The translations under genes were made by a program, and so were the position numbers. This document shows positions 52,229 through 62,500 of a DNA stretch of 64,000 bases, piece by piece. The notes beneath the pieces are model-generated. The model was not told where the DNA came from, did not search any database, and was given only the letters and a program-made list of their open reading frames with translations. How positions within the stretch are numbered: the first letter of the stretch is position 1; each line of letters starts with the position of its first letter. Origin of the DNA: a bacterium (GTDB lineage Bacteria; Electryoneota; RPQS01); assembly GCA_016702305.1 (NCBI GenBank), contig JADJEH010000009.1, forward strand, positions 124,001 to 188,000, read 5' to 3'.

Positions 52229-52436
52229 CCCGGCTCGGCGAATCGCTCCTCATTCACCATTTCAGTCCGGGAACCAAACCTCTTGCCCAATCGTTCAATA
52301 ACGATGCCCCACGATTTTACTTCTCCCACCGCATGTGAATCCGCACACAAGCAAAAAGTGAAATCACTGTTTCCCCAAGACTCCCGTTCCGACAATTGTT
52401 AGAATCGAACGCAAAAACAAATGCTTGGACAGAATC

Positions 52437-52455
52437 GTCCGGCCAGCGGCCGGAC
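52437..52455. repeat. Short palindrome GTCCGGCC-N3-GGCCGGAC
   Basis: GTCCGGCC-AGC-GGCCGGAC, then CTA, ending 30 bases before the porX ATG. The 257-base spacer around it has no supported gene. Confidence 0.75.
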
Positions 52456-52485
52456 CTATCTTTCAAATTTCACACTTAGGCTTAC

Positions 52486-54054
52486 ATGCCCGAAATCATC
52501 AAGAAAATTCTCTGGGCCGACGACGAGATTGATCTGCTGGAAGCACACGTGCTGTTCCTCGGACAGCACGGCTATCAAGTAACCGGCGTCACGTGCGGCG
52601 ACGACGCGCTGTCGAAAGTGGATAGCGAATCGTTTGACTGCGTGCTGCTCGATGAGCACATGCCGGGCCTCGACGGACTGGAGACCGCCGACCGGATCAA
52701 GACCAAACGGCCCGATTTGCCGGTGATCATGATCACCAAATCGGAAGAAGAGGCGTTGATGGACGACGCGCTCGGGGCGAAGATATCCGATTACCTGACC
52801 AAGCCCGTCAATCCGACGCAGATTCTCGTCGCATTGAAAAAGGTGATCGACAAATCTTCCATCGAGCAGCGCATCGCGACGCGCGACTACCTTCAGGAGT
52901 TCCGCGAGATCACGTTGAAGCTGATGGACAATCCGGGCTGGCGCGAGTGGGCGGATATTCACGCGCGGCTGTCGTGGTGGGATATCGAACTGGACAGCCT
53001 GCCCGACGGCGGTCTGAAGCAATCGCTCGAGGGCCAGCGCAGCGAGTGCAACGTGGAGTTCGGCAAGTTCATTGAAAAGAACTACGAAAACTGGCTGTGG
53101 AATCAGAGCGAGCGTCCGCCGCTGTCGGTAGACGTGGTCCAGAAGTTCGTCGCCCCGCGTCTGAAGGCCGGTGAGAAGGTGCTCTATCTGGTGATGGACT
53201 GCATGCGCTATGATCAGTGGATGGCGATTGAGCCGCTGCTCTACGACAGCTTCCGCGTCACCCGCGATTTTCACTACTCCATCCTCCCCACCGCCACGCC
53301 GTACTCGCGCAACGCGCTGTTCGCCGGGCTGTTTCCGTCGGAGATAGACAAGGAGATTCCCGGTCTATGGCAATCTGCGGACGAGGACGAAGGCAGCTCC
53401 AACCGGTTTGAGCGGCAATTGCTGGACATGCAATTGCAGCGACTGGGGATAACAATTGAACCGGAAGCGCGCTACGTCAAGGTACTCGACCCCGAAGAAG
53501 CCGCGAACACCGCCAAGAAGGTCTCGCAGTACTTCGACCGCAAGCTGGTGTCCATGGTGTTCAACTTTGTGGACATGTTGGGTCATGGCCGAAGTCACTC
53601 TGACATTTTACGCGAGATGCTGCCGCATGAAGCGGGCTACCGTTCGGTGATCAAGGCGTGGTTTGAGCATTCGAGTCTGCGGCAGATTCTGCAGTCGTTC
53701 GCCAAACAGGGTTGGACGGTGATTGTGACGAGCGATCACGGTTCGATTCGCGGGCAGAAGGGCGCGAAAGTCGTGTCCGACCGAGAAGCCTCGACGTCGC
53801 TGCGTTACAAGTACGGCCGCAATCTGCGCGTGGACAAGCGGCAGGCGATTGTGGTGCAGACGCCCGAGAATTTCAAGCTGCCGAAGCGGGGCATGAACAC
53901 GGGCTACATTATCGCCAAAGAGAACTACTACTTCGTCTATCCGACGAACTACAACAAATACCTATCGCTTTACAAAGACAGCTTCCAGCACGGCGGCGTT
54001 TCACTCGAAGAGATGATTCTGCCGGTGGCCGTGCTGGAAGGCAAAGGCAACTAA
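52486..54054 (+). CDS. porX: PorX-like response regulator with PglZ domain
   Basis: 522 residues. Residues 1-120 form a receiver with acidic Asp12/Asp13, phosphoacceptor Asp56 (LLDEHMP) and Lys in YLTKPVN. The rest is a PglZ/alkaline-phosphatase-like domain with metal-binding segments LVMDCMRYDQW, the Thr271 nucleophile region (TATPYSRNALF), FVDMLGHGRSHSD and TSDHGSIRG. This is the architecture of PorX, which with the kinase PorY controls T9SS genes in P. gingivalis. The porY partner is not adjacent; either kinase in this window could serve. A palindrome lies 30 bases before the ATG. Confidence 0.9.
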   Translation: MPEIIKKILWADDEIDLLEAHVLFLGQHGYQVTGVTCGDDALSKVDSESFDCVLLDEHMPGLDGLETADRIKTKRPDLPVIMITKSEEEALMDDALGAKISDYLTKPVNPTQILVALKKVIDKSSIEQRIATRDYLQEFREITLKLMDNPGWREWADIHARLSWWDIELDSLPDGGLKQSLEGQRSECNVEFGKFIEKNYENWLWNQSERPPLSVDVVQKFVAPRLKAGEKVLYLVMDCMRYDQWMAIEPLLYDSFRVTRDFHYSILPTATPYSRNALFAGLFPSEIDKEIPGLWQSADEDEGSSNRFERQLLDMQLQRLGITIEPEARYVKVLDPEEAANTAKKVSQYFDRKLVSMVFNFVDMLGHGRSHSDILREMLPHEAGYRSVIKAWFEHSSLRQILQSFAKQGWTVIVTSDHGSIRGQKGAKVVSDREASTSLRYKYGRNLRVDKRQAIVVQTPENFKLPKRGMNTGYIIAKENYYFVYPTNYNKYLSLYKDSFQHGGVSLEEMILPVAVLEGKGN

Positions 54055-54070
54055 CTCGCATGGACATCGC

Positions 54071-55243
54071 TTGCTGATCTTTCTGTCGGTCGTCATTTCG
54101 ATCATGGGGCTGCTGCACTGGTTCTTGTACTCGCGGCTGGTCTCAGCATTAGAACTCACCTCCCCCGCTCTGCTCTGGACGCTGCGCATTCTGGCGGCGT
54201 TTCTCTCCGTATCCTACATCATCGGCCGCATCATCGAGGCAAAGCTGCCGGGCACGCTGGCTCACGTCGTGGATTGGATTTCGTCGGTGTGGCTGGGGAT
54301 GATGTGGCAGTTTCTGTGGATCACGTTCCTGTTTTTTCTGGTCAAGGTTGTGTTGGTCATCTCCGGTCAATGGGGCGGCTGGACGATGGAGCTGCACAGC
54401 GCGATTGGCCGTTACAGTTTCCTGGCGGTGACCGGACTTGTGGTGTTGATCACGGGCTATGGGGTCTACAAGGCGACAGGCCCGGCGCGGCTTGTTGAAG
54501 TGGACGTGCCCGTGAAGCGATGGAACGAATCGCTGCGCGATTTCAAGATCGCGATGATCGCGGATTTTCACGCCAGCAATACCAACGGAGAAGCTCGCAT
54601 AGCGCGCTGGTGCGAACAGATCACGGCGCTGCATCCTGATGTGATACTGGCGCCGGGAGACATTATCGACACTCCGGCGCCACAGATACCCGAAGTGGCA
54701 AACGGTTTTCGCAAGTTGGCGGCGCCGCTGGGCGTGTTTTCCACGACGGGCAATCATGAATACTATGTGGGGATGCCGGGCGCCGTGGACCTGATGCAAC
54801 GCGGCGGATTTCGGGTGCTCATGAACGAGCACACGCAATTGCCGAACGGTGTGCTGGTGGCGGGCATGGAGGATCGCACGGCGCGCTCGATGGGCCGACC
54901 GCTGCCGGCATTCGCCAGTCTGATTCCTGAGCAAGACTCATCGGACGTGCAGATACTTCTGATGCACACTCCGGCGACGGGCGACGTGAATCGCGCCATT
55001 GAGGCGGGATTTGATCTGGTGGTGAGCGGCCATACGCACGGCGGTCAGATGTTTCCGTTCACGATTTTCACGAAGATGGCGTTTTCCTATCATCACGGAT
55101 TGTATGCGGTCAACGACGGCTATCAATTGACGACGTGCGGCATTGGCTATTGGGGCCCGCCGATGCGTGTGGGCAAGCCGCCGGAGATCATGCTCATCCG
55201 CTTCGTGCCGCCGGACCAACCCGCGCGCTGTGAGTGGCAATAG
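54071..55243 (+). CDS. Membrane metallophosphoesterase
   Basis: 390 residues. Four N-terminal hydrophobic helices (about 1-140) anchor a calcineurin-like phosphoesterase domain (about 155-380) with the five metal motifs: ADFHASN, PGDIID, TGNHEYYVG, LMHTP and SGHTHGGQ. The layout resembles YkuE/YaeI-type enzymes that may act on UDP-diacylglucosamine or other lipid-linked phosphates. The TTG start is 16 bases after porX; no clear ribosome site. Confidence 0.85.
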   Translation: MLIFLSVVISIMGLLHWFLYSRLVSALELTSPALLWTLRILAAFLSVSYIIGRIIEAKLPGTLAHVVDWISSVWLGMMWQFLWITFLFFLVKVVLVISGQWGGWTMELHSAIGRYSFLAVTGLVVLITGYGVYKATGPARLVEVDVPVKRWNESLRDFKIAMIADFHASNTNGEARIARWCEQITALHPDVILAPGDIIDTPAPQIPEVANGFRKLAAPLGVFSTTGNHEYYVGMPGAVDLMQRGGFRVLMNEHTQLPNGVLVAGMEDRTARSMGRPLPAFASLIPEQDSSDVQILLMHTPATGDVNRAIEAGFDLVVSGHTHGGQMFPFTIFTKMAFSYHHGLYAVNDGYQLTTCGIGYWGPPMRVGKPPEIMLIRFVPPDQPARCEWQ

Positions 55244-55252
55244 CAACGCAAG

Positions 55253-55282
55253 AAGCCCGACTCGAATGAGCCGGGCTTTTTT
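55253..55282. terminator. Bidirectional terminator
   Basis: AAGCCCG-ACTC and GAG-CCGGGCTTTTTT form a stem between the convergent phosphoesterase and subtilase-like genes; best T-run on the plus strand. Confidence 0.85.
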
Positions 55283-55309
55283 GCTTATCTGGATTCGGGC
55301 GACGCCGGG

Positions 55310-57739
55310 CTATTTTACGGCCGTCACCTGAAAGTAGAACTGATCAAACGGAATCTGATCGAAGGGGACAAACAGCGCGGTGTCGGCGATTGTGGTGAAG
55401 TAGTTCTCGGGAGCGAAGACGCGGCCCGGTTCACCGGCCATGTAGATCTTATACGAGCTTGCGCCGACGGAGCGGTTCCACGTCAACTGCACGCCGGTAT
55501 CAGTGGGTGTGAGCGAGAGGTTCTTGGGCGGTTCGGGTGCGTCTGGTCGGCCTTCGATGAAGATTTCATCCACCGCCGCTTCCACCAATGATGGCGGCGC
55601 AAAATCCTCGGCTACGAACTGGAGAATCATGTTTTCGGTGGGCGCGACAAAGTCTTCGAGCTTGAAGGACGCGTCCTGCCAGCCATCCGAGCTAACCGAA
55701 GTTTGAATCAGATTCACCCACGATTCACCGCCGTCGTTAGAGATCTGCACACGGAAGAAATCGCCGCCTTTTTGCGGGCCGCGATCATTGGAGTAGGCAT
55801 ACTTGAAGCGGAGCTTGGCATCGGCCAAATTGTCAAGGCGGAACAGCGGGGAACGCAGGGTGGTGCGCCCACCGTCCACGTCGTGCGACGCGGCGGATTC
55901 GCCGGTTGCCGCTCCATTGCCGGTCAAGAAGCAGTAGCTGCCGTAGGCGGTGGCGTCTTCATTGACTTGCACGGGATCGCCATGCTCGGTTGAACCGACC
56001 GGAATTCCGCGTGTCCATACGCCAGCCGTGGCATCGTCTTCAGGGACGCCGATGATGAAGCCGCGATCGACTTCAGCATCGTCGGCGAGGCCGCGTTCGA
56101 GATCAATGCTGACGGCGAAGTCGTTGCGCTGCGACGTGGAGACGGAGTCGGGTGCCGCAAAATCCTTGTAGCCGAAGCGCGCGACGTAGAGCGCGTAGCG
56201 GTGTTCAGCGGGAACTTGGGCGAAGCGGAAGACGCCCTGCAGGTCGGTGGTTGCGGTGTAGCTGCCGACGGTGGAAATCAGATAGACTCGGGCGCCGACG
56301 ATGTGCGATCCGCCGTAGCGCACGATGCCGCTGATGACGCCGGTTTCACTGGCGGCGGCGGACATTTCGACGGCGGCGTTGATATCGAGACGACCGTAGC
56401 CAAATTCGTTGTCTTCGCCGGGCACGCCTAGGTCGCGGGCCGCTAATTGCAATGTGGTTTTGGCGGCGCTGGCAGTCAGATCAGGATTGACCTGCCGCAT
56501 CAAGGCGACGGCACCTGCCACATATCCCGCCGCAAGCAGCGATCCGCGGGCGGAGACGAAATCGCTCTCGTGCGCACTACGCACGCCGACTCCAATCGCG
56601 GTGATTTCCGGCTTGATGGACTTGCGATCACAGGGCGAGGGTCCGCGACTGCTGCGCGGGTCTACGCTGTTGCCGTCACTGTTGAGCGCGCCGACCGCGA
56701 AGAAGGTTTGGGGCTGATCGGACAGTGCGGCGGGCAGCATGACGGATCCGCGACCCTGATCACCGTGATCCCCGGCGGCGAAAATGAGAATAGAACCAAG
56801 CTGTTCGACATTGGCAAAGGCACTCCAAGCGGCTTGCGGCAACGCGGACGCGCAGGAATCTCCGGTTTGCCAGGCCTGCAGAATGACATCTGGAATCGCG
56901 TCGTACGATTCGCTTTGCGATGATTGCAGAGCGCGCAGCACATCGGACAGGCGGGGCGCATTGTCGCACGGCAGAGGCAAGAGTCGCCACTTGGCGTTGG
57001 GCGCGACGCCGAGCGTGTCGCCTTTTAGCTTATCGCAGCCCACGGCAGTACCGAGCATCAGCGCGGAGGCGACGTCACAATAGACGCTTGCGATGAGCGG
57101 CTCGGCGCCGACGTAGCGATCGTTCAATGCGGGATGCGACGAGACGAACGGCCGACCGACGACGCCGACGACGGCGCCATCACCGAACACGCCGGCGCTC
57201 CACGCGTCGCGAGCGCGCATCGCGACGAGCGCGGCCTCGGCGGTAAGCATTTTTCCTGTGCTTGGCGTGACTTCCGTCGGCGCGAGCAGTTCGACAGATT
57301 CGTCCAGACCGATTTCATTCACGGTCTCGAAATTCGCGATCAGTTCCGCTCCAGCGCGCGTCACATCAGCGCGCAACAGATTGGCGATCCACAGGAACTC
57401 GGTGCGTTCGATCATGCCATTGCGCGCGAGAATATCGAGCGACGTGCGCACTTCGGCTTGCGACGCAGCCGACACATTGCGCAATGAATCGAGGAGCATG
57501 GCATGCCGTTCGGGTGTAAACAGGCTGGCACCGCGAGGCACGAACTCATTCCAGCTCACGAGATCGGGCTGGCGGGAGAAGGAGATCAGCACGGGGAGAC
57601 GTTCCGACTCGGCCGCATTGCTAAAGGCCGCCTCCAGTCCCGGGGTCATCCGTCCGGCGATTGCCGCTTGACCGACGAGGGTCACGAGCCCGAGGAGCAG
57701 CAGGGTTAAGCCGCGAAAAGTCAGTTTATTGTGAGTCAT
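55310..57739 (-). CDS. Subtilase-fold protein with lost catalytic residues
   Basis: 809 residues from ATG 57739 (57766 is an alternative) with a signal peptide (LTFRGLTLLLLGLVTLVGQAAIA). It keeps the S8 framework: GVVGRPFVSSHPALN, LGVAPNAKW, FAAGDHG and GSLLAAGYVAGAVALM. But the Asp site is Gly195 (GVVGRPF for the usual AVIDTG), the His segment is absent, the oxyanion Asn is Asp (AAGDHG), and the Ser site is Leu401 (GSLLAAGY for GTSMAAPH). A carboxypeptidase-like domain (about 475-540), a jelly-roll and a final fibronectin-like domain follow; there is no sorting domain. It is likely a binding or scaffold protein. Confidence 0.85.
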   Translation of the reverse strand: MTHNKLTFRGLTLLLLGLVTLVGQAAIAGRMTPGLEAAFSNAAESERLPVLISFSRQPDLVSWNEFVPRGASLFTPERHAMLLDSLRNVSAASQAEVRTSLDILARNGMIERTEFLWIANLLRADVTRAGAELIANFETVNEIGLDESVELLAPTEVTPSTGKMLTAEAALVAMRARDAWSAGVFGDGAVVGVVGRPFVSSHPALNDRYVGAEPLIASVYCDVASALMLGTAVGCDKLKGDTLGVAPNAKWRLLPLPCDNAPRLSDVLRALQSSQSESYDAIPDVILQAWQTGDSCASALPQAAWSAFANVEQLGSILIFAAGDHGDQGRGSVMLPAALSDQPQTFFAVGALNSDGNSVDPRSSRGPSPCDRKSIKPEITAIGVGVRSAHESDFVSARGSLLAAGYVAGAVALMRQVNPDLTASAAKTTLQLAARDLGVPGEDNEFGYGRLDINAAVEMSAAASETGVISGIVRYGGSHIVGARVYLISTVGSYTATTDLQGVFRFAQVPAEHRYALYVARFGYKDFAAPDSVSTSQRNDFAVSIDLERGLADDAEVDRGFIIGVPEDDATAGVWTRGIPVGSTEHGDPVQVNEDATAYGSYCFLTGNGAATGESAASHDVDGGRTTLRSPLFRLDNLADAKLRFKYAYSNDRGPQKGGDFFRVQISNDGGESWVNLIQTSVSSDGWQDASFKLEDFVAPTENMILQFVAEDFAPPSLVEAAVDEIFIEGRPDAPEPPKNLSLTPTDTGVQLTWNRSVGASSYKIYMAGEPGRVFAPENYFTTIADTALFVPFDQIPFDQFYFQVTAVK

Positions 57740-57783
57740 TGTGGGTGTATGGTGCGCATGGGACATAGCAAAGAAATATACAA

Positions 57784-57813
57784 AAACCCGCGGCCTCTTG
57801 CAACCACGGGTTT
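57784..57813 (-). terminator. Terminator of the GAF kinase gene
   Basis: Minus strand: AAACCCG ... CGGGTTT followed by TTGTATATTTC, 26 bases after the kinase stop. Confidence 0.75.
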
Positions 57814-57838
57814 GTATGATTCACAATCAGGCGGCGGA

Positions 57839-59530
57839 CTATGCTGTAACGGCAGCCTCGTCGTAGGCCGGGAAATTCAGGGTGATGGTGGTGCCGACCC
57901 CGACTTGTGATTCGAGTTTCAATTCGGCGCCGTGAATTTCGGCGATATTGCGGATGATCGGCAAACCCAATCCGGTGCCGCGATCGCCTTTGGTTGAATA
58001 GTAGGGTTCAAAGATTTTGTCGAGCTGATCCGCAGGGATGCCCGTTCCGGTATCGGAAACGGAGACAATGACGCGACCACCGCTGCGCCGCACGGCCAGT
58101 GTGAGCACGCCGCGTTCGACGGATTCCATGGCATGAACCGAATTGATGATCATATTGATGAAGGCCGATTCGAGTCCGTGCGGATCTCCGATGACAAAGG
58201 CGCTGTCATCAAGATCGAGTTCGAGCTTAAACTCGGCTGCCTCGTCGCGGCTGAAGCCACGCAAACTGCCGGTTGTCGTTTCCAGCAGGTCCACGACCGA
58301 GCTCAGCAACTCGCGCATGTCCACGACTGTGAAATCGGGCTCGACCGGGCGGGTCAGGTTGCGCAAGTTGCGGGCGATTTTTTCGATGCGTTCCGTCAGG
58401 GCGGAGATTGTACTCAGGTCTTTGCGAACCGAGTCGTCGAGCGGAACGCCTTCGCGCTCCAAGCGCATGGCCAGCAGTTCGACGCGCCCCTTGACGGGCT
58501 GCAAGCTGTTGTTGATTTCGTGTGCGATACCGCCGGCGAGCTGATTGACGGTCAGTTTCTTTTCGGATTCAATCAGATGCTGTTCGAGCATTTTCTGCAT
58601 CGTCACGTCTTCGAGGATCAAGCCGGCGCGTTCCCGGCCGTCGAAGGCGCGGGTAAGTTTGAAGAACGAGTAGGCGACGGCGCGCTCGTTGAGTTTCATG
58701 GTCATGCGGCCAACATCACCGGTGCGGCGGAACTGGTCGTGGGCCGCGGACAGGGCCACGATGGCGGCTTCGCAGCATCCGGAGTTGTTGAGGGGCGATC
58801 CGATACGCAAACTTGAGCCGAGGATTGTCATGGCCTGCGGGTTGGCGAAGTCCACGTTGCCGTCGCGGTCGAGAATCAACACTCCATGTGGTTGGCTTTG
58901 CAGAATGGCGGCCAGATATTCTTGCAGGTCTTTGTAGCGCGCTTTGGAATCTTTTTCAGCGGCGTAGAGGCGCGCGGTTTCGAGAGCGACGGCGGCGAGA
59001 TGCACAAAGGTCTCAAACAGCGACAGGCTGGTCTGATCGAAGACGCCGGCGAGCTTGGTGGTGTCCACGTACGCGACGCCGAGCAGGTTGTTCTTCGAAA
59101 TCAGCGGCGCGCCCATAATGGAACGTACCTGCATTTTGGCGATGGACTGCTGCTGCGAGAGATCGGACGCACCGATGACGTCATTGATAAGAATTGAGCT
59201 GCGTCCATCAATTACACGGCGGATGATCGTTTGTGACGCGGCGGTTTCGGCGTCGGCGATTTCGGTGGCAATGTTGCGGGCGACGGCGAAGCGCCACTCG
59301 CCATTGGGCTCAACGAGCACGAGGAAACCGCGTTCCGCTCCGGTGAGTTCCATCGCGGCGCTCATGGCGCGTTCGAGAATCGCCGCAGGCGTCATGTCGC
59401 GATTAATGTCTTCAATCAACGCGGAGAGTTTGGCGAGACCGGAGGCAAGTCCGCCGGTCGGGTCGAGGTCCGCGCCCTGGCCATGGCCGGGCGTCAATTC
59501 GTTGAGTTCGTCGAAAAAATCCAGTGCCAC
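57839..59530 (-). CDS. GAF/PAS sensor histidine kinase
   Basis: Soluble kinase of 563 residues. A GAF domain (about 45-190, AERGFLVLVEPNGEW) and PAS-like region (about 205-320, GVLILDRDGNVDFANPQA) precede HisKA with His337 (GGIAHEINNSLQP) and the ATPase part (FINMIINSVHAM, SDTGTGIP, GTGLGLPI). No receiver is attached. It begins two bases after the Ser/Thr kinase gene, behind GAGGTAAAT, so the pair is translationally linked. Together they have the domain set of cyanobacterial multi-sensor kinases, divided in two. Confidence 0.92.
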   Translation of the reverse strand: MALDFFDELNELTPGHGQGADLDPTGGLASGLAKLSALIEDINRDMTPAAILERAMSAAMELTGAERGFLVLVEPNGEWRFAVARNIATEIADAETAASQTIIRRVIDGRSSILINDVIGASDLSQQQSIAKMQVRSIMGAPLISKNNLLGVAYVDTTKLAGVFDQTSLSLFETFVHLAAVALETARLYAAEKDSKARYKDLQEYLAAILQSQPHGVLILDRDGNVDFANPQAMTILGSSLRIGSPLNNSGCCEAAIVALSAAHDQFRRTGDVGRMTMKLNERAVAYSFFKLTRAFDGRERAGLILEDVTMQKMLEQHLIESEKKLTVNQLAGGIAHEINNSLQPVKGRVELLAMRLEREGVPLDDSVRKDLSTISALTERIEKIARNLRNLTRPVEPDFTVVDMRELLSSVVDLLETTTGSLRGFSRDEAAEFKLELDLDDSAFVIGDPHGLESAFINMIINSVHAMESVERGVLTLAVRRSGGRVIVSVSDTGTGIPADQLDKIFEPYYSTKGDRGTGLGLPIIRNIAEIHGAELKLESQVGVGTTITLNFPAYDEAAVTA

Positions 59531-59532
59531 AT

Positions 59533-62500
59533 TTACCTCGGTGCTTGCATACCTTTGCGGAGTTCGACGGCTTCGTTCTTGAAGCGAATGATGTGCGGCG
59601 CCTGCAGGAAGGTGGCTTGCCGGTCTTCGGGCAGACGAGATGCGATTGCTTTCAGAATGGCCACGCCGCGGCCGAATTCATCCAGCGCTCGTTTAGGCTG
59701 TCCGGACTTGGCGAGCTGCCGTCCGGTCGCCCAATGGAATTTCCAGAGCAGATCGGGATAGATCGAGATTTTGCGCAGCGCGACCTGCCATTGAACGGGA
59801 TCAATGGTGACGCCTTCGAAGAAGGACTCCGTCAATTGGGTCCGCGCGGCGGTGAAGGGGTCCCATTTTGTGTCCGCGACTTTGCGGGCTTGAGCGAGTT
59901 CATCGTGAATTGCTTCGCCGTGCCCGCAATCGGCGGCGATTTGGCAGCGCGTCAAGTGCAGATGGAGAAGCGCGAGCGGATCGGCTTCGTCGGACAGCAA
60001 TTCGTGTGCGCGGTCGGCGGCGGCGGCGGCGCGTTCAATTTCGCCGCGTCGGCAATAAAGCGTCGCGAGGCCTTCCCAAGCCTGTCCTTCGGCCTTGCGC
60101 GTTCCGACGGCGCTGGCGATATCGCGCGCGGATGAGAGCACCTGCTCGGAGTCCTCGATTTCTTCGAGGGTGAGGAGCAGTTTGCCGAGGTAGATCATGG
60201 GCTCCAGTTGGAGCTCTTGATCGTCAAGCGCGTCGGCGCCTTTGACGGCTTCATTCAGATAGGCCATAGCGCGCGTGTAGTCGGCGCGTTGATAGGCCAA
60301 TTCGCCGAGGTTGCTCAGGATTTCCGTTTGTTCGCGCGGACTTTGCAGTTCGCGGAACAGGGCCAGGGATTTCAGGTAGTAATCTTCGGCGGCGCGGAGT
60401 TCCCCGGTTTCGAGCGCGTCAATGCCCAAGTTGTTGTAGATACCCGCCAAGCGGTGCACGTCGTCAATTTCGCGCGAGAGATCGGCGCAGCGCTGCCAAA
60501 GACTGCGGGCGCGTAAACGATCACCGGATTGCGCGGCGAGGACGCCGAGGTTGTTGTACATGTTGGCGATGCCCTTGCGATCACCGAGCGCTTCAAAGAC
60601 TTCCAGGCAGCGCTGCCAATAGAGCTTGGCGACGTCGGTATCTCCGCGATAGAAGGCGAGCGTCGCGACGGTATTGAGCAAGAGCGCGAAGTCGGGTTCG
60701 GTGGAGTCGGCGGGCATGCGCATGAGGCCGGACTCGGCCAACTCACGCGCGCGGTCTCCGGCGCCGCGCTTGAATTCGATCCACGCCAGCGTGCCCAACA
60801 CGGATCCTGCGACCTGCGCCGTGCTCTTGTCGAGGAGCGGCAGGCAGCGTTGCAGGATTTGTTCGGCCTGTTCGGTGTGCCCGAGCTTTTCGCGCAGGTT
60901 GGCGAAGCGGGCGAACTGCGGCAGGCTGTCGGGTGTGACCGGCGCGGTGCCGTTGCGCGTCACATCGGCGAGGATGTCGGCGGCGCGCACGAGATCACTT
61001 GCGATATACTCGATGCGCGAGAGTTCGATCAAACAGACGGTGCGGTGCGGCTCGGGCGCGTGATGCGAAGCGTGTTCGAGCAGGGTGCGCGCCCAGGCGA
61101 GCTTGCCGCGGCGGATGCCACTTTTGATCGTAGCGGAGATTTGTTCAGCCGGGGCGTTGAAGTGGCCGGAGAGAAAGTCGTGGAACAGCGCTTCCTCGGC
61201 GCGCACGGAGTCGTCCGGCACGTCCGCCTGCATCCAATGGCTATGCATCGTCTCATGGATAACGCGCCGGTCGGTTTCACGCATGAGTGACTGCAGGACC
61301 TGATGCAGGGCGGAGTGACGCAGCTCAAGTCCGTCGGCGCGCTCGCCAATCCATCCTGTCTGGCGCAGTTCGGCGAGTGTGCCCGCAGGGTCGGCGCCGG
61401 CGTTTGACTTCACGATGAACTCGACAACTGCCAGCGGCAGCGGGGACAATGAACAGGCGAAGCAACGCAGCAGTGCGTTCGCTTCCGGGCTCAATTGGGC
61501 GATGCGGTCGGTGACGGCGGCGTAGACGTGTTTGTGTACGGGCAGTTTCCAGCGACCGGGCAGCAGCTCCCAACCTTGGAGGCCGATGCGCAGTTGGTCG
61601 GCGGCGACGAGTTCATCGAGCGCGGCTTCGAGCGCGGACGGGAAACCGAGTGTCTGTCCGAGCAGATGCGCTTTGAAGTCATCGGGGAATTGGTTATCCG
61701 GGAACGTGGCGGTCACGAATTTGTGAATTCCGACATCGTCGAGCGGCGTGAGCGCGACATTCTGCCACAGTCCGGGGAATGTCGGCAGGCCGTCAGGATA
61801 TGCGCCCGCGAAGATCAGCCAGCAACGATGCGCGGCGGCGTTTTGCGCAACCGCGGTAAGGCGTGCGGCGTCAATGGTATCGGCGTTGGGCAGCAGCAGT
61901 GCCTGCGGAAATTGCGAATCGTGCGGCAGTTCGCGGCTATTGTTGACGATGCGCGTAGCGACTCCGGCGAGCGTCAATTCGACGGCGAACTCCTTGAGCA
62001 GGCGTGTGCGGCCCAGTCCGGCGCGCGCGCTAATCAGGATGTTGGGCGGTTGTTCTCCGGACTTCATGAGTTCGCGGAGCGCCACGAGTTGATCGCGCAC
62101 GTCATGATTGGTGACCATTCCGGACGACGAGATATAGGCCCGGCGCGTTTCGGCGGTTTCGTAGGCGAAGTTGACGCCGTCGCGCTCGTTGAGCATGGCG
62201 ATCGTGTGGCGCGCGGAGGCCGGTCGGTCTTTGGGATTCGTGTGAACGAGCGCCGCGATGACGTCGGCGAGTCCGATTGGCAGGTCGGGCCGGAAACGCA
62301 ACGGATGCGGCGCTTCCGTGCGTGACCGTGACTGCGAATTGGCAATGGCATCCAGGCCGTCGAAGGGCAATCGTCCCGTGGCGAGCCGGTAGATGAGCAT
62401 GCCGAGGGCGTACAAGTCGGTGGCAATCGTCGCGGGCGCATGGGCAAGCAGCTCGGGGGCCATATAGTCGAGCGTTCCGCCGGGGAGATCCACTTCGTCA

